Below are positions 8,122 through 15,691 of a stretch of 64,000 bases of DNA, in pieces; the stretch's first letter is position 1, and every line of letters begins with the position of its first letter. The DNA comes from JBGTFE01 sp041747435 (GTDB lineage Bacteria > Acidobacteriota > Blastocatellia > Pyrinomonadales > Pyrinomonadaceae). Where the stretch lies: positions 13,668-77,667 of the forward strand of contig JBGTFE010000090.1 of NCBI GenBank assembly GCA_041747435.1, written 5' to 3'. A model generated the notes under the pieces. That model was not told the origin of the DNA and ran no database searches. It saw nothing but the letters and a program-made list of their open reading frames with translations. Both the position numbers and the translations under genes were made by a program.

Positions 8122-8976
8122 ATGGAAATTATCAACCGCCGACCGCGAATGTCTTCCATCGTGCGCAGGCTACGGCGCGAAAATAAAACTATCGGTTTTG
8201 TGCCGACAATGGGCGCGCTCCATGAGGGACATCTTTCACTCGTCAAAGAAGCCCGGCAAATGTGCGACGTTGTCGTCGTTTCGATATTTGTTAATCCAGA
8301 ACAATTCAGCGAAAAGGAAGATTTTCAAAATTACCCGCGTGATCTCACCGCAGACACGGCTTTTTTGACTGAATATCAGGTCGATTACATTTTTGCTCCC
8401 GACCGCGAGGAGATTTACGGCGAGAACTTTTCGACCTATGTTTATGTTGAAAATCTTACCGAAACGCTGGAAGGCGCGTCGCGACCCGGACATTTTCGCG
8501 GCGTTGCAACCGTCGTCACGATCCTTTTGAACACAATTCGTCCAGATTTTACCTATATCGGACAAAAAGACGCGCAGCAGGCGATCGTTCTCAAACGTCT
8601 TGTAAAAGATCTTGGGTTCCAAACGGAAATCGTCGTTCTTCCGATCGTGCGCGAAGAGTCCGGACTCGCTATGTCTTCGAGAAATTCGCTTTTGAGCGAT
8701 GACGAGAGGCAATCTGCGTCAATACTTTACAAAGCTCTAAAACAAGCAAAACATGCGGCGAAGGACGGCGAGCGAAATGCGTCTCGGCTTACGGAAATCG
8801 TGCGCGAAACGATCCGCGCCGAATCGAGTGCGGATATCGATTACATTGCCGCGGTCGATAATGAAACGCTCGCGCCGGTTGAAAAAGTCGGCGAAAGTGC
8901 GGTATTGATTGCAGTTGCCGCGAACTTCGGTAGAGTGCGTTTGATAGACAACACGATTATCAACAAAAAGCAGTAA
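8122..8976 (+). CDS. panC: Pantoate--beta-alanine ligase
   Basis: PanC joins pantoate and beta-alanine with ATP to make pantothenate through a pantoyl-adenylate. Its 284 residues match family length. The nucleotide-binding motif FVPTMGALHEGHLSLV is intact with the HIGH-like His-Glu-Gly-His. Also present are SIFVNPEQF, GHFRGVATVV, YIGQKDAQQ and the KMSKS-like AMSSRNSLLS. It forms an operon with panB (seven-base gap). Confidence 0.97.
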   Translation: MEIINRRPRMSSIVRRLRRENKTIGFVPTMGALHEGHLSLVKEARQMCDVVVVSIFVNPEQFSEKEDFQNYPRDLTADTAFLTEYQVDYIFAPDREEIYGENFSTYVYVENLTETLEGASRPGHFRGVATVVTILLNTIRPDFTYIGQKDAQQAIVLKRLVKDLGFQTEIVVLPIVREESGLAMSSRNSLLSDDERQSASILYKALKQAKHAAKDGERNASRLTEIVRETIRAESSADIDYIAAVDNETLAPVEKVGESAVLIAVAANFGRVRLIDNTIINKKQ

Positions 8977-9037
8977 ACAGGTGTCAAAATTGCATCTAAT
9001 CAAGCGAAAACGTCACTTGTGACTTTTCACCAAATAT

Positions 9038-9547
9038 ATGAAAAACATTAAGTTATTTTTCTTTAGTTTGATTTTGACGGCGGCGTTTGCCTTGAGCGCG
9101 TCGGCGCAAAATATGACCTTTACGTCGCTCGGCGGCGAGAAGATCGACATAGCTTCGCAAACAGGTAAAGTCGTCGTTCTTGCAGTCGGCGCGAGCTGGC
9201 TTCCGCTCTCAAAAAATCAGGCGGCGGCGATCAATAAATTAGCGCGTAAATACAACGGTCGAGACGTTTCGTTTTTCTTTATTGCGACCGATTCGGTTTC
9301 GGCAAAATCGAAAAACTACGCGAGTAACGAAGATATTCAGAAATTTGCCGAGACGAACAAACTGACGATCTCGATCCTGCGCGATTCGGACGGTGTTTCG
9401 ACGATCAAACAGTATAAAGTCGATCAATTGCCGGCTTTTATCATTCTCGATAAAACTGGAAATGTTTCGGGCGATCCTGTTACGGGAATTGACCCGAACA
9501 CCGATATTTCAATTCCCCTTTCGGCGAAAATTGACAAGCTATTATAG
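9038..9547 (+). CDS. Exported thioredoxin-fold protein lacking the CxxC site
   Basis: A 169-residue protein with a signal peptide (residues 1-24, ending ALSASAQ) and a TlpA/AhpC-like thioredoxin fold. The strand VVVLAVGASWLPLSKNQ stands where active members have WCPPC: both cysteines are absent. The cis-proline region (DQLPAFIILDKTGNV) is kept, so the fold is intact but cannot do normal thiol-disulfide exchange. It may be a chaperone-like or structural relative. It is monocistronic, with a strong terminator 22 bases downstream. Confidence 0.75.
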   Translation: MKNIKLFFFSLILTAAFALSASAQNMTFTSLGGEKIDIASQTGKVVVLAVGASWLPLSKNQAAAINKLARKYNGRDVSFFFIATDSVSAKSKNYASNEDIQKFAETNKLTISILRDSDGVSTIKQYKVDQLPAFIILDKTGNVSGDPVTGIDPNTDISIPLSAKIDKLL

Positions 9548-9568
9548 AAATTAAGAAATTAGTAGAGG

Positions 9569-9600
9569 AAAAAGGATAGAAGACAACTTCTGTCCTTTTT
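9569..9600. terminator. Bidirectional rho-independent terminator
   Basis: A 14-bp stem (AAAAAGGATAGAAG with CTTCTGTCCTTTTT, one G-T wobble) and a four-base loop ACAA. The A-run and T-run flank it on both sides, so it serves both converging genes: the thioredoxin-like gene on + and maf on -. Confidence 0.85.
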
Positions 9601-9601
9601 T

Positions 9602-10180
9602 CTATGCGTCTTCGCGCGAAATTTTCTTAACCAATTCATAAACCAAACTCACCGGCAAGCCCACGACATTCCAATAATCCCCGCGAATTTCCTCAATAAA
9701 AAGCGCGGCTTGCGCCTGAACGGCATAAGCGCCGGCTTTGTCGAGCGGCTCGCCTTGTTCTACAAGATATTCGATTTCTTCATCCGACATTTCAGCAAAT
9801 TTTACGCTCGTTTTTTGTAAACCGACGACCGATTGTTGGTTTTTGACCAGCGCCACACCCGTAAAAACTTCGTGCCAATTTGCGGAAAGCATTCGCAGCA
9901 TTCTGCGGGCGTCATCCATATCTTTCGGCTTACCAACGATCGTATCGTCTATAACAACGATCGTATCTGCCCCCAAAACCAAACCGTTTCTATACGTTTT
10001 TGCGACGGCTTCGGCTTTCGCCTGCGCTAATCTCAAAACGTGATCTTCCGGCGATTCATCGGGCAATGCCGTTTCATCAACATCGGCAACGCGCTTTTCA
10101 AATTCCCAGCCCACCGCAGTCAAAATCTCGGCGCGCCGCGGACTTCCGGAAGCCAAAATCAACTTTGGAAGCGTCGTCAT
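9602..10180 (-). CDS. maf: Maf-family nucleoside triphosphate pyrophosphatase
   Basis: Maf hydrolyses non-canonical or modified nucleoside triphosphates (YhdE-type members act on dTTP/UTP) to the monophosphate. About 192 residues from the chosen ATG. Hallmarks: LILASGSPRRAEIL at the N-terminus, DVDETALPDESPEDHVLRLA, LGADTIVVIDDTIVGKP and HEVFTGVAL, then DKAGAYAVQ and a C-terminal GDYWNVVGLP. An upstream ATG at 10201 would add seven unconserved residues; ATG 10180 is preferred. It is convergent with the thioredoxin-like gene. Confidence 0.93.
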   Translation of the reverse strand: MTTLPKLILASGSPRRAEILTAVGWEFEKRVADVDETALPDESPEDHVLRLAQAKAEAVAKTYRNGLVLGADTIVVIDDTIVGKPKDMDDARRMLRMLSANWHEVFTGVALVKNQQSVVGLQKTSVKFAEMSDEEIEYLVEQGEPLDKAGAYAVQAQAALFIEEIRGDYWNVVGLPVSLVYELVKKISREDA

Positions 10181-10258
10181 TGAACATTTATCGTTTAGCA
10201 TTTAACATTTATGAGTTAAGAATTTTATCAATCATAACCGATAAATTTTGAATGTAAA

Positions 10259-10615
10259 ATGGACGATATTGCCAGCGCTTTGCCTGCGCTGCTGGAAGAG
10301 TTTGACGAAAATGATGCGGTTCGCGAAGCGGTCGTTTTTGCCGTTTGGCGCCGAATCGCAGGAGAAAACCTGCGCGGCAGCGCTATTCCGATTCAACTTA
10401 TCCAAAAACGTCTGATCGTCGCCGTCGGCAGCGAAACATGGAAAAAACAGCTTGAGGCAATGAGCGGCGAGATGCTTTTTAAACTCAATTCGGCACTAAA
10501 ACAAGCCGCTGTTACGTACATCGAATTTCGCGTCGATGAGGAAATTGTTCTTAGCGAGCGCGAAAAGAGAAACACAAAGCGAAATTCATTATTTTTCGAT
10601 TTCACGATTCAATAA
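10259..10615 (+). CDS. DUF721 (DciA-like) protein
   Basis: 118 residues with the DUF721 pattern: an N-terminal helix, a VWRRIAGENLRGSAIPIQLIQKRL segment, then VGSETWKKQLEAM and a closing helix. DUF721 includes DciA, the ancestral loader or partner of the replicative helicase DnaB in bacteria without DnaC; whether this copy does that is inferred from the domain only. It is three bases ahead of gatC and probably in the same transcript. Confidence 0.8.
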   Translation: MDDIASALPALLEEFDENDAVREAVVFAVWRRIAGENLRGSAIPIQLIQKRLIVAVGSETWKKQLEAMSGEMLFKLNSALKQAAVTYIEFRVDEEIVLSEREKRNTKRNSLFFDFTIQ

Positions 10616-10618
10616 ATT

Positions 10619-10900
10619 ATGGACGTCAGAAAAGTCGCAAAGCTTGCGCATTTGGAAATTACCGAAGAAGAAGTCGGGCTTTACACGCCGCAGATGGCGG
10701 ATATCGTCGCGTATGTCGAGCAGTTGAACGAGCTCGACACCGAAACGATCGAAGCTTCGATCGGCGGATTGACGCCCGAAGGCGAGCAAACCGAAACGCC
10801 TCGCGAAGATATTGCTCACAAATCGCTGGGACAAAAGCTCGCGCTCGATCAGGCGCCGGACGCGCATTCCGGGCATTTTCGCGTTCCAAAGGTTTTATGA
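10619..10900 (+). CDS. gatC: Asp/Glu-tRNA amidotransferase subunit C
   Basis: GatC is the small subunit of the GatCAB complex, which converts misacylated Glu-tRNA(Gln) and Asp-tRNA(Asn) to Gln- and Asn-tRNA. Its 93 residues show the standard start VRKVAKLAHLEITEEEVGLY, the mid-region VAYVEQLNELDTE, and the C-terminal signature REDIAHKSL ... APDAHSGHFRVPKVL. Its stop overlaps the lipoprotein ATG (ATGA). gatA lies 745 bases downstream instead of next to it. Confidence 0.95.
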   Translation: MDVRKVAKLAHLEITEEEVGLYTPQMADIVAYVEQLNELDTETIEASIGGLTPEGEQTETPREDIAHKSLGQKLALDQAPDAHSGHFRVPKVL

Positions 10901-11364
10901 AAAAAATGGTCAGTGGTCAGTGGTCAGTGGTCAGTAGCGGGAAAATATTTTGCCTATTGTTGTTTACTACGACCTCTCTGCTTTCATGCAGTATTCCGAA
11001 TCTCGAAGCGCCCGAATGCACCGAAGCACGAAGCGCCGTCAAAGAATTTTATTCGTTTCATATCGGAAATGATATGAAGCCTTCGGCGGAAAATTTGAAG
11101 CTTCGCGAAAAGTTTTTGTCGAAGGAATTGCTGAAAGAGCTTTCCCTTTCGAATGAAACTGAAAAAGACAATTTCACCGCGACGGCTGATTATCCAAAGG
11201 CTTCTCGTGTCGGCGAATGTGAAGCGATTTCGCCGGAAAAAGCGATCGTGCAGGTTTTGCTTTTCTGGCGCGACGACACACGGAGCGAACAGCGAGAAAT
11301 AAAGGTCGAAACCGTTAATGAAGGCGGAAAATGGGTAATTGATCGGGTTTCGCACTCAAAATAG
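10897..11364 (+). CDS. Putative lipoprotein between gatC and gatA
   Basis: 155 residues. The N-terminus MKKMVSGQWSVVSSGK is encoded by a tandem heptamer repeat. A hydrophobic run and a lipobox LLSC follow at about residues 28-31, so the mature protein would be lipid-anchored. The body has an alpha+beta pattern ending in EVNEGGKWVIDRV, as in SnoaL/DUF3828-like small domains, but no family is certain. It overlaps gatC by four bases (ATGA), so it is translationally coupled. Function unknown. Confidence 0.65.
   Translation: MKKMVSGQWSVVSSGKIFCLLLFTTTSLLSCSIPNLEAPECTEARSAVKEFYSFHIGNDMKPSAENLKLREKFLSKELLKELSLSNETEKDNFTATADYPKASRVGECEAISPEKAIVQVLLFWRDDTRSEQREIKVETVNEGGKWVIDRVSHSK
10907..10934 (+). 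repeat. Heptamer tandem repeat (TGGTCAG x4)
   Basis: Four perfect copies of TGGTCAG lie inside the first codons of the lipoprotein gene. Because seven is not a multiple of three, gain or loss of one unit would shift the reading frame before the signal peptide. Confidence 0.8.
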
Positions 11365-11421
11365 TTAAGACTAGTTGGGATTTTTTGAGGAACCGAGTTT
11401 GCGTAGCAAACGATAGTAATT

Positions 11422-11573
11422 TAGCCACAGGCGCGAGCCTGTGGTAACTGTAAGAGAAGGCAGTTGTAGCCCGCATCAGCGGGCGGCAGAATTATTCGAG
11501 CTTTTTTTTCTGCCGCTATCTCCGATAGCTCGACACCTTGATCGACTTATCCACAGGCTGACGCCAGTGGCTA
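11422..11573. repeat. REP-like element with CCACAGGC arms, upstream of gatA
   Basis: The left arm TAGCCACAGGCGCGAGCC (11422 on) and right arm ending CAGTGGCTA (to 11573) are inverted repeats with a few mismatches. Between them lie a GCCCGC-ATCA-GCGGGC hairpin and a T-run. Just outside are further small hairpins: GTTTGC-GTA-GCAAAC, ACTCGC-TAC-GCGAGT and AAATTC...GAATTT. The stretch from 11365 to 11644 holds no gene. Confidence 0.6.
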
Positions 11574-11644
11574 CACGCTTTCACTCGCTACGCGAGTTGG
11601 GTATTAAATGTCGACCAACAAATTCGCTTCGTAAGAATTTATCC

Positions 11645-13039
11645 ATGATAGAAGAAAACATCGAAAAAACCCTAAACAACGCGCAAGAGCTGAACTCGGC
11701 TTTGAATTCGTTTCTGACAATCGAACGTGAATACGCGACAAAACGCGCCGAAGAATTGGAAAAACATTCCGGAGAATTCCCGTTAAAAGGTTTGGCGATC
11801 GCCGTCAAGGACAACATCTGCACGAGCTTTTCGCAAACATCGTGCGGCTCGCGGATTTTGGGCGCTTACAAGCCGCAATATAACGCGACGGCGATCGATA
11901 GGTTGAACGCGGCGGGCGCGATCGTCATCGGCAAGACAAATATGGACGAGTTCGCGATGGGTTCGTCAAACGAATCTTCGGCTTTCGGTGCTGCAAAAAA
12001 TCCGTGGGATGTGACGCGCGTTCCGGGCGGAAGTTCGGGCGGATCGGCGGTTGCCGTGGCGTCGGGCGTAGTCCGCGCCGCGCTCGGTTCCGAAACGGGC
12101 GGTTCCGTCCGGCAACCGGCTTCGCTTTGCGGCATCTTCGGTTTCAAACCGACCTACGGAAGAATTTCGCGTTACGGCTTGGTTGCGTTCGCGTCTTCGC
12201 TCGATCAGATCGGCATTTTCGGACAAACGACGAAAGACGTGGCGGACGTTTTAGCTGTAATTGCCGGACGCGATGCGAATGATGCGACGACCGCTGATGT
12301 TGCGGTTCCCGACTATACGAAATTTCTACAAAACGACATTAAAGGCAAAAAGATCGGTGTGCCGCGCGCTTTATTCGGCGAAGGCTTGGACGATGAGGTC
12401 AGAGACGCGGTCGAAAATTCAATCGAAAATTTTAGAAGTTTGGGCGCCGAGATCGTCGATGTCGATCTGCCGCACGCAAAATACGGAATCGCCGTTTATT
12501 ATATTTTGGCGACTGCGGAAGCTTCGTCTAATTTGGCGCGGTTTGACGGCGTTCGTTACGGCTTTCGCGCGGAAGGCGCGCACGAGCTTCGTAAAATGTA
12601 TATGAAAACCCGCGAGGAAGGCTTTGGTGCAGAAGTAAAGCGCCGAATAATGCTTGGCACATATGTTTTGTCGAGCGGCTATTACGACGCGTATTATGCA
12701 AAGGCGCAGAAAGTCAGAACGCTGGTCAAGCAGGATTACGCGAACGCTTTTTCAAAGTGCGACGCGATCCTTACACCGACTTCGCCGTCAACAGCGTTTA
12801 AGATAGGCGAAAGATCGGACGATCCGCTTGCAATGTATCTGAGCGATATTTATACGGTTTCGGCAAATCTGGCGGGAATTCCCGGCATTTCGATTCCCTG
12901 CGGTTTATCCGGTGACGGATTGCCGATCGGAACGCAGCTCGTCGGAAGGGCGTGGTCGGAAAATGTGTTGCTCAATTTTTCTTACGCGTACGAAAAAGTG
13001 TTTCCATTCGAAGTGAAGCCAAACATTTACGCTGCATAA
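11645..13039 (+). CDS. gatA: Asp/Glu-tRNA amidotransferase subunit A
   Basis: GatA is the amidase subunit of GatCAB, releasing ammonia from glutamine for tRNA-dependent amidation. 464 residues from ATG 11645. The amidase-signature triad is visible: Lys in GLAIAVKDNIC (about residue 55), cis-Ser in PGGSSGGSAVAVASG, and the nucleophile Ser in SETGGSVRQPASLCG. The end motif AGIPGISIPCGLSGDGLPIG is typical. The frame is open upstream to 11441, but those codons come from the repeat region and lack similarity. gatB is not in this window. Confidence 0.96.
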   Translation: MIEENIEKTLNNAQELNSALNSFLTIEREYATKRAEELEKHSGEFPLKGLAIAVKDNICTSFSQTSCGSRILGAYKPQYNATAIDRLNAAGAIVIGKTNMDEFAMGSSNESSAFGAAKNPWDVTRVPGGSSGGSAVAVASGVVRAALGSETGGSVRQPASLCGIFGFKPTYGRISRYGLVAFASSLDQIGIFGQTTKDVADVLAVIAGRDANDATTADVAVPDYTKFLQNDIKGKKIGVPRALFGEGLDDEVRDAVENSIENFRSLGAEIVDVDLPHAKYGIAVYYILATAEASSNLARFDGVRYGFRAEGAHELRKMYMKTREEGFGAEVKRRIMLGTYVLSSGYYDAYYAKAQKVRTLVKQDYANAFSKCDAILTPTSPSTAFKIGERSDDPLAMYLSDIYTVSANLAGIPGISIPCGLSGDGLPIGTQLVGRAWSENVLLNFSYAYEKVFPFEVKPNIYAA

Positions 13040-13053
13040 AAGAAATTTTGTGT

Positions 13054-15327
13054 TTATTTAGCCAACCTCAATCCCGAAAACTCTCGATTTTGTGCAATCA
13101 CGCCGAAGTTTCCGGTGGGTAAGATGTTTTGCCAGCGAGTTTTGTCTTCGAGCAGCGGATCGATCTCGAGCGCGGGAAGCGGACGCGAGAAAAGATAACC
13201 TTGTCCATGCTCGCAGCCTAAAATGCGAAGTTGATGAAGCTGGTGAATTGTTTCGATTCCTTCGGCAACGACGTCGAGATTCAGCGCTTTTGCCAGCGCG
13301 ATCACCGTGCGAACGATCTCGCCGTTTTCGCTGCCGTCTTCCATTGAGCCTACAAATGAGCGATCGACTTTGAGCGTATTTATTGGGAAACGGTGCAAAT
13401 AGCTGAGGCTTGAATAACCCGTGCCGAAGTCATCGATCGAGAGCTGCACGCCGAGATCGCGGATCTGTTTGAGCATTTCGATCGCGTTTTCCGCGTTTTC
13501 CATCACCGCGCTTTCGGTAATTTCAAGCTTTAGACACGGCGGTTTTAGCTGAGTTTCCTTCAAAATCGTTTGAATCTGCGTAACCAGATCGGGATGTGCG
13601 AAATGTTTGCCCGAAAGATTTACGCTGATCGCGAGCGTTTCGTTTTCCGGCGAACGTCGCTGCCATTCGACGATCTGGAGACATGCCGTGCGCAAAACCC
13701 AAAGCGTTATCGGAATGATCAAACCGGTGTCTTCGCTCATCGGTATAAACTCGTTCGGCGGAACGAGCCCGCGCTGCGGATGATTCCAGCGCACGAGCGC
13801 TTCGAAACCCGTGAGTTTTATATCATCCAAACCGATGATGGGTTGATAAAAAAGCTCGAGTTCGTCGCGTTCCAACGCGTAGCGCAGATCGGTTTCTAGC
13901 TCCAAAAGCGTCACCGCGCGCGTGTGCATTTTTTGGTTGAAAATTACAAAATCCTTGTGATTTTCCTTCGCGTAATACATTGCGATGTCGGCGTCGCGCA
14001 GAACGTCCTGCCCTTCTTTATATTTTGGATTTCCGCAGGCGATCCCGATGCTTACGCTTGTAAAAACCTGTCTGCCGTTGATCGTAAACGGCTCGGAAAT
14101 GCGTTTCACGACCCGTTTTGCAAATGCCGTCGCCTCTTCGACCGAACCGACTTCATTTAATATGATCGCAAATTCGTCTCCGCTGAATCGCCCGACGAGA
14201 TCGCCTTCGCGGAGCATATTCGAAAGGCGTTTGCCGACGTGAAGTATCAGCCGGTCGCCCATCGAATGTCCCAGACTATCATTCAGTGTTTTGAAGCGGT
14301 TGAGGTCAAGAAACAGAACGGCGAAATTAAAATCGGGCTTTTGTCTCGTTTTTTCGAGCAAAAATTTTAGTGTATCGATAAAAAGATTTCGATTCGGAAG
14401 CTGGGTCAACGCGTCATGATACGCCGCGTGACGGAATTTCTCGCGGCTTTCGCGCAGCGCTGAGCCGCTTTTTTCAAGCTCGGCAACGTAATGCTGAAGC
14501 TCGTCGACATGACTTTCCGCCTGTTCGGCGCGTTCGCGTTCGGCTTGCTCGGCTTTGGCTGACGTTACTTTTATGTCGTTCACGTATCGCCTGTAAGTAA
14601 ACAAAACGACGGTAAAAAATACTGCCGAAACCAAAACCATAACGGTGTCAATATGCAGCAGCGCTTTGACGGCAAAACCCGCGATCATGGCGTTCGTAGC
14701 GTATATCACCAGCGTATTCAAAAGAGTTTCATTCCAAACCCCGCCGATAGATCTCTCCGTTCGCGCCGACAAGAATAGCGCAATTAGACCGGTGTTGGTG
14801 AAAAACTGGATTGCGGCGAGACTGGCGACGGTAAAAACCAGCGATACGGAATCGCCGCTGCGGACGACCTCAGGCATCGAACCGAAAATGCTCTCCGTGA
14901 TCATACCGGCAATGAATACGGTAACCACGGTTGTGGCGACATTCACGACAATCGTTTCGCGTTTGACTGCGATTCCTTTTCTCTGGAAGGTCCCAACGCA
15001 GGCGATAAAGACCTCCAACATCGCCAGCATGACACCGATTTCGACACCGTAAAACAAAAGCGTGATAAAGATCAGCGCGTCCGATATACTCAAAAAAACT
15101 TTTGTGCGCGGAAGCTGAATGCGCAGAAACGGACTCAGAAAAACCGTCATAAAAACGATCGCGACGAGATTCAGATCCGCTTTTTGAAAGGGAAAATTAA
15201 AGCCTACGAAAACGACAATAAGAGCCGCGAGCGCAAACAAACTCCACTTGATAACTGCAATTGTCTTATTATTTATCTGCACAAAAATTTGGAAGCCGTA
15301 AAAGAGAAATTCGGAATCGTCGTTCAA
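13054..15327 (-). CDS. Membrane-bound GGDEF/EAL cyclic-di-GMP protein
   Basis: 757 residues: an N-terminal membrane sensor of about eight helices (25-245), a coiled coil (250-295), then GGDEF (300-465) and EAL (475-735). The diguanylate cyclase site reads SGDEF rather than GGDEF, while the inhibitory RxxD site (REGD) sits five residues before it. The EAL half has all key residues: FEALVRW, SVNLSG, EITESA, DDFGTGYSSL, LKVDRSF, AEGIE, HGQGY. It should be an active c-di-GMP phosphodiesterase; cyclase activity is less certain. The TTG start lacks a good ribosome-binding site, and a GTG at 15282 is an alternative. It is convergent with gatA. Confidence 0.88.
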   Translation of the reverse strand: MNDDSEFLFYGFQIFVQINNKTIAVIKWSLFALAALIVVFVGFNFPFQKADLNLVAIVFMTVFLSPFLRIQLPRTKVFLSISDALIFITLLFYGVEIGVMLAMLEVFIACVGTFQRKGIAVKRETIVVNVATTVVTVFIAGMITESIFGSMPEVVRSGDSVSLVFTVASLAAIQFFTNTGLIALFLSARTERSIGGVWNETLLNTLVIYATNAMIAGFAVKALLHIDTVMVLVSAVFFTVVLFTYRRYVNDIKVTSAKAEQAERERAEQAESHVDELQHYVAELEKSGSALRESREKFRHAAYHDALTQLPNRNLFIDTLKFLLEKTRQKPDFNFAVLFLDLNRFKTLNDSLGHSMGDRLILHVGKRLSNMLREGDLVGRFSGDEFAIILNEVGSVEEATAFAKRVVKRISEPFTINGRQVFTSVSIGIACGNPKYKEGQDVLRDADIAMYYAKENHKDFVIFNQKMHTRAVTLLELETDLRYALERDELELFYQPIIGLDDIKLTGFEALVRWNHPQRGLVPPNEFIPMSEDTGLIIPITLWVLRTACLQIVEWQRRSPENETLAISVNLSGKHFAHPDLVTQIQTILKETQLKPPCLKLEITESAVMENAENAIEMLKQIRDLGVQLSIDDFGTGYSSLSYLHRFPINTLKVDRSFVGSMEDGSENGEIVRTVIALAKALNLDVVAEGIETIHQLHQLRILGCEHGQGYLFSRPLPALEIDPLLEDKTRWQNILPTGNFGVIAQNREFSGLRLAK

Positions 15328-15691
15328 ATGGAATTGTAAAGGCTGAGTTACAAATGTGTGAGCCTTTGTTATTATAGATAATCCTTACAGAAATTTCTAC
15401 AAAAAAATATCGACTTCATTTGGCTTTGATTCGCTCAGCAATGACACGCAATTAAGTCCGATCCATAGTTCTGGTTTCCTTTCGTTTTTTCCCCGTCTTG
15501 GTTTGAGATTGGAGGGCGATATCCGGTTATTATTGGCAACGAATGTGCCAGTTTTCGCTGTCCTGCGCGGAACACTTGTAATTATTGCGCCGATTAAAGA
15601 TTTAGCGCTGCAAATAGAGTTTGAAGCAAGAAAAAAATCGGTCAAACTGAACGCATCACCGCCCAATCTGACCGACTAAAATCGTAGAAAG
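15328..15691. other. 364-base region without a confident gene
   Basis: The only notable content is a plus-strand frame open from 15362 to a TAA at 15679 (105 codons). It has no good start and no ribosome-binding site. Its last third (VPVFAVLRGTLVIIAPIKDL, QIEFEARKKSVKLN) looks protein-like, so it may be the 3' end of a decayed gene. A minus-strand frame at 15397-15666 is its complement and looks like a shadow. Confidence 0.3.

Noticed and set aside
11441..11644. Longer gatA reading frame
   Set aside because: The extra 68 codons come from repeats and hairpins and lack similarity to GatA.
15397..15666. Minus-strand frame of 89 codons
   Set aside because: It is the complement of a plus-strand open frame, has no ribosome-binding site and no recognisable motif.
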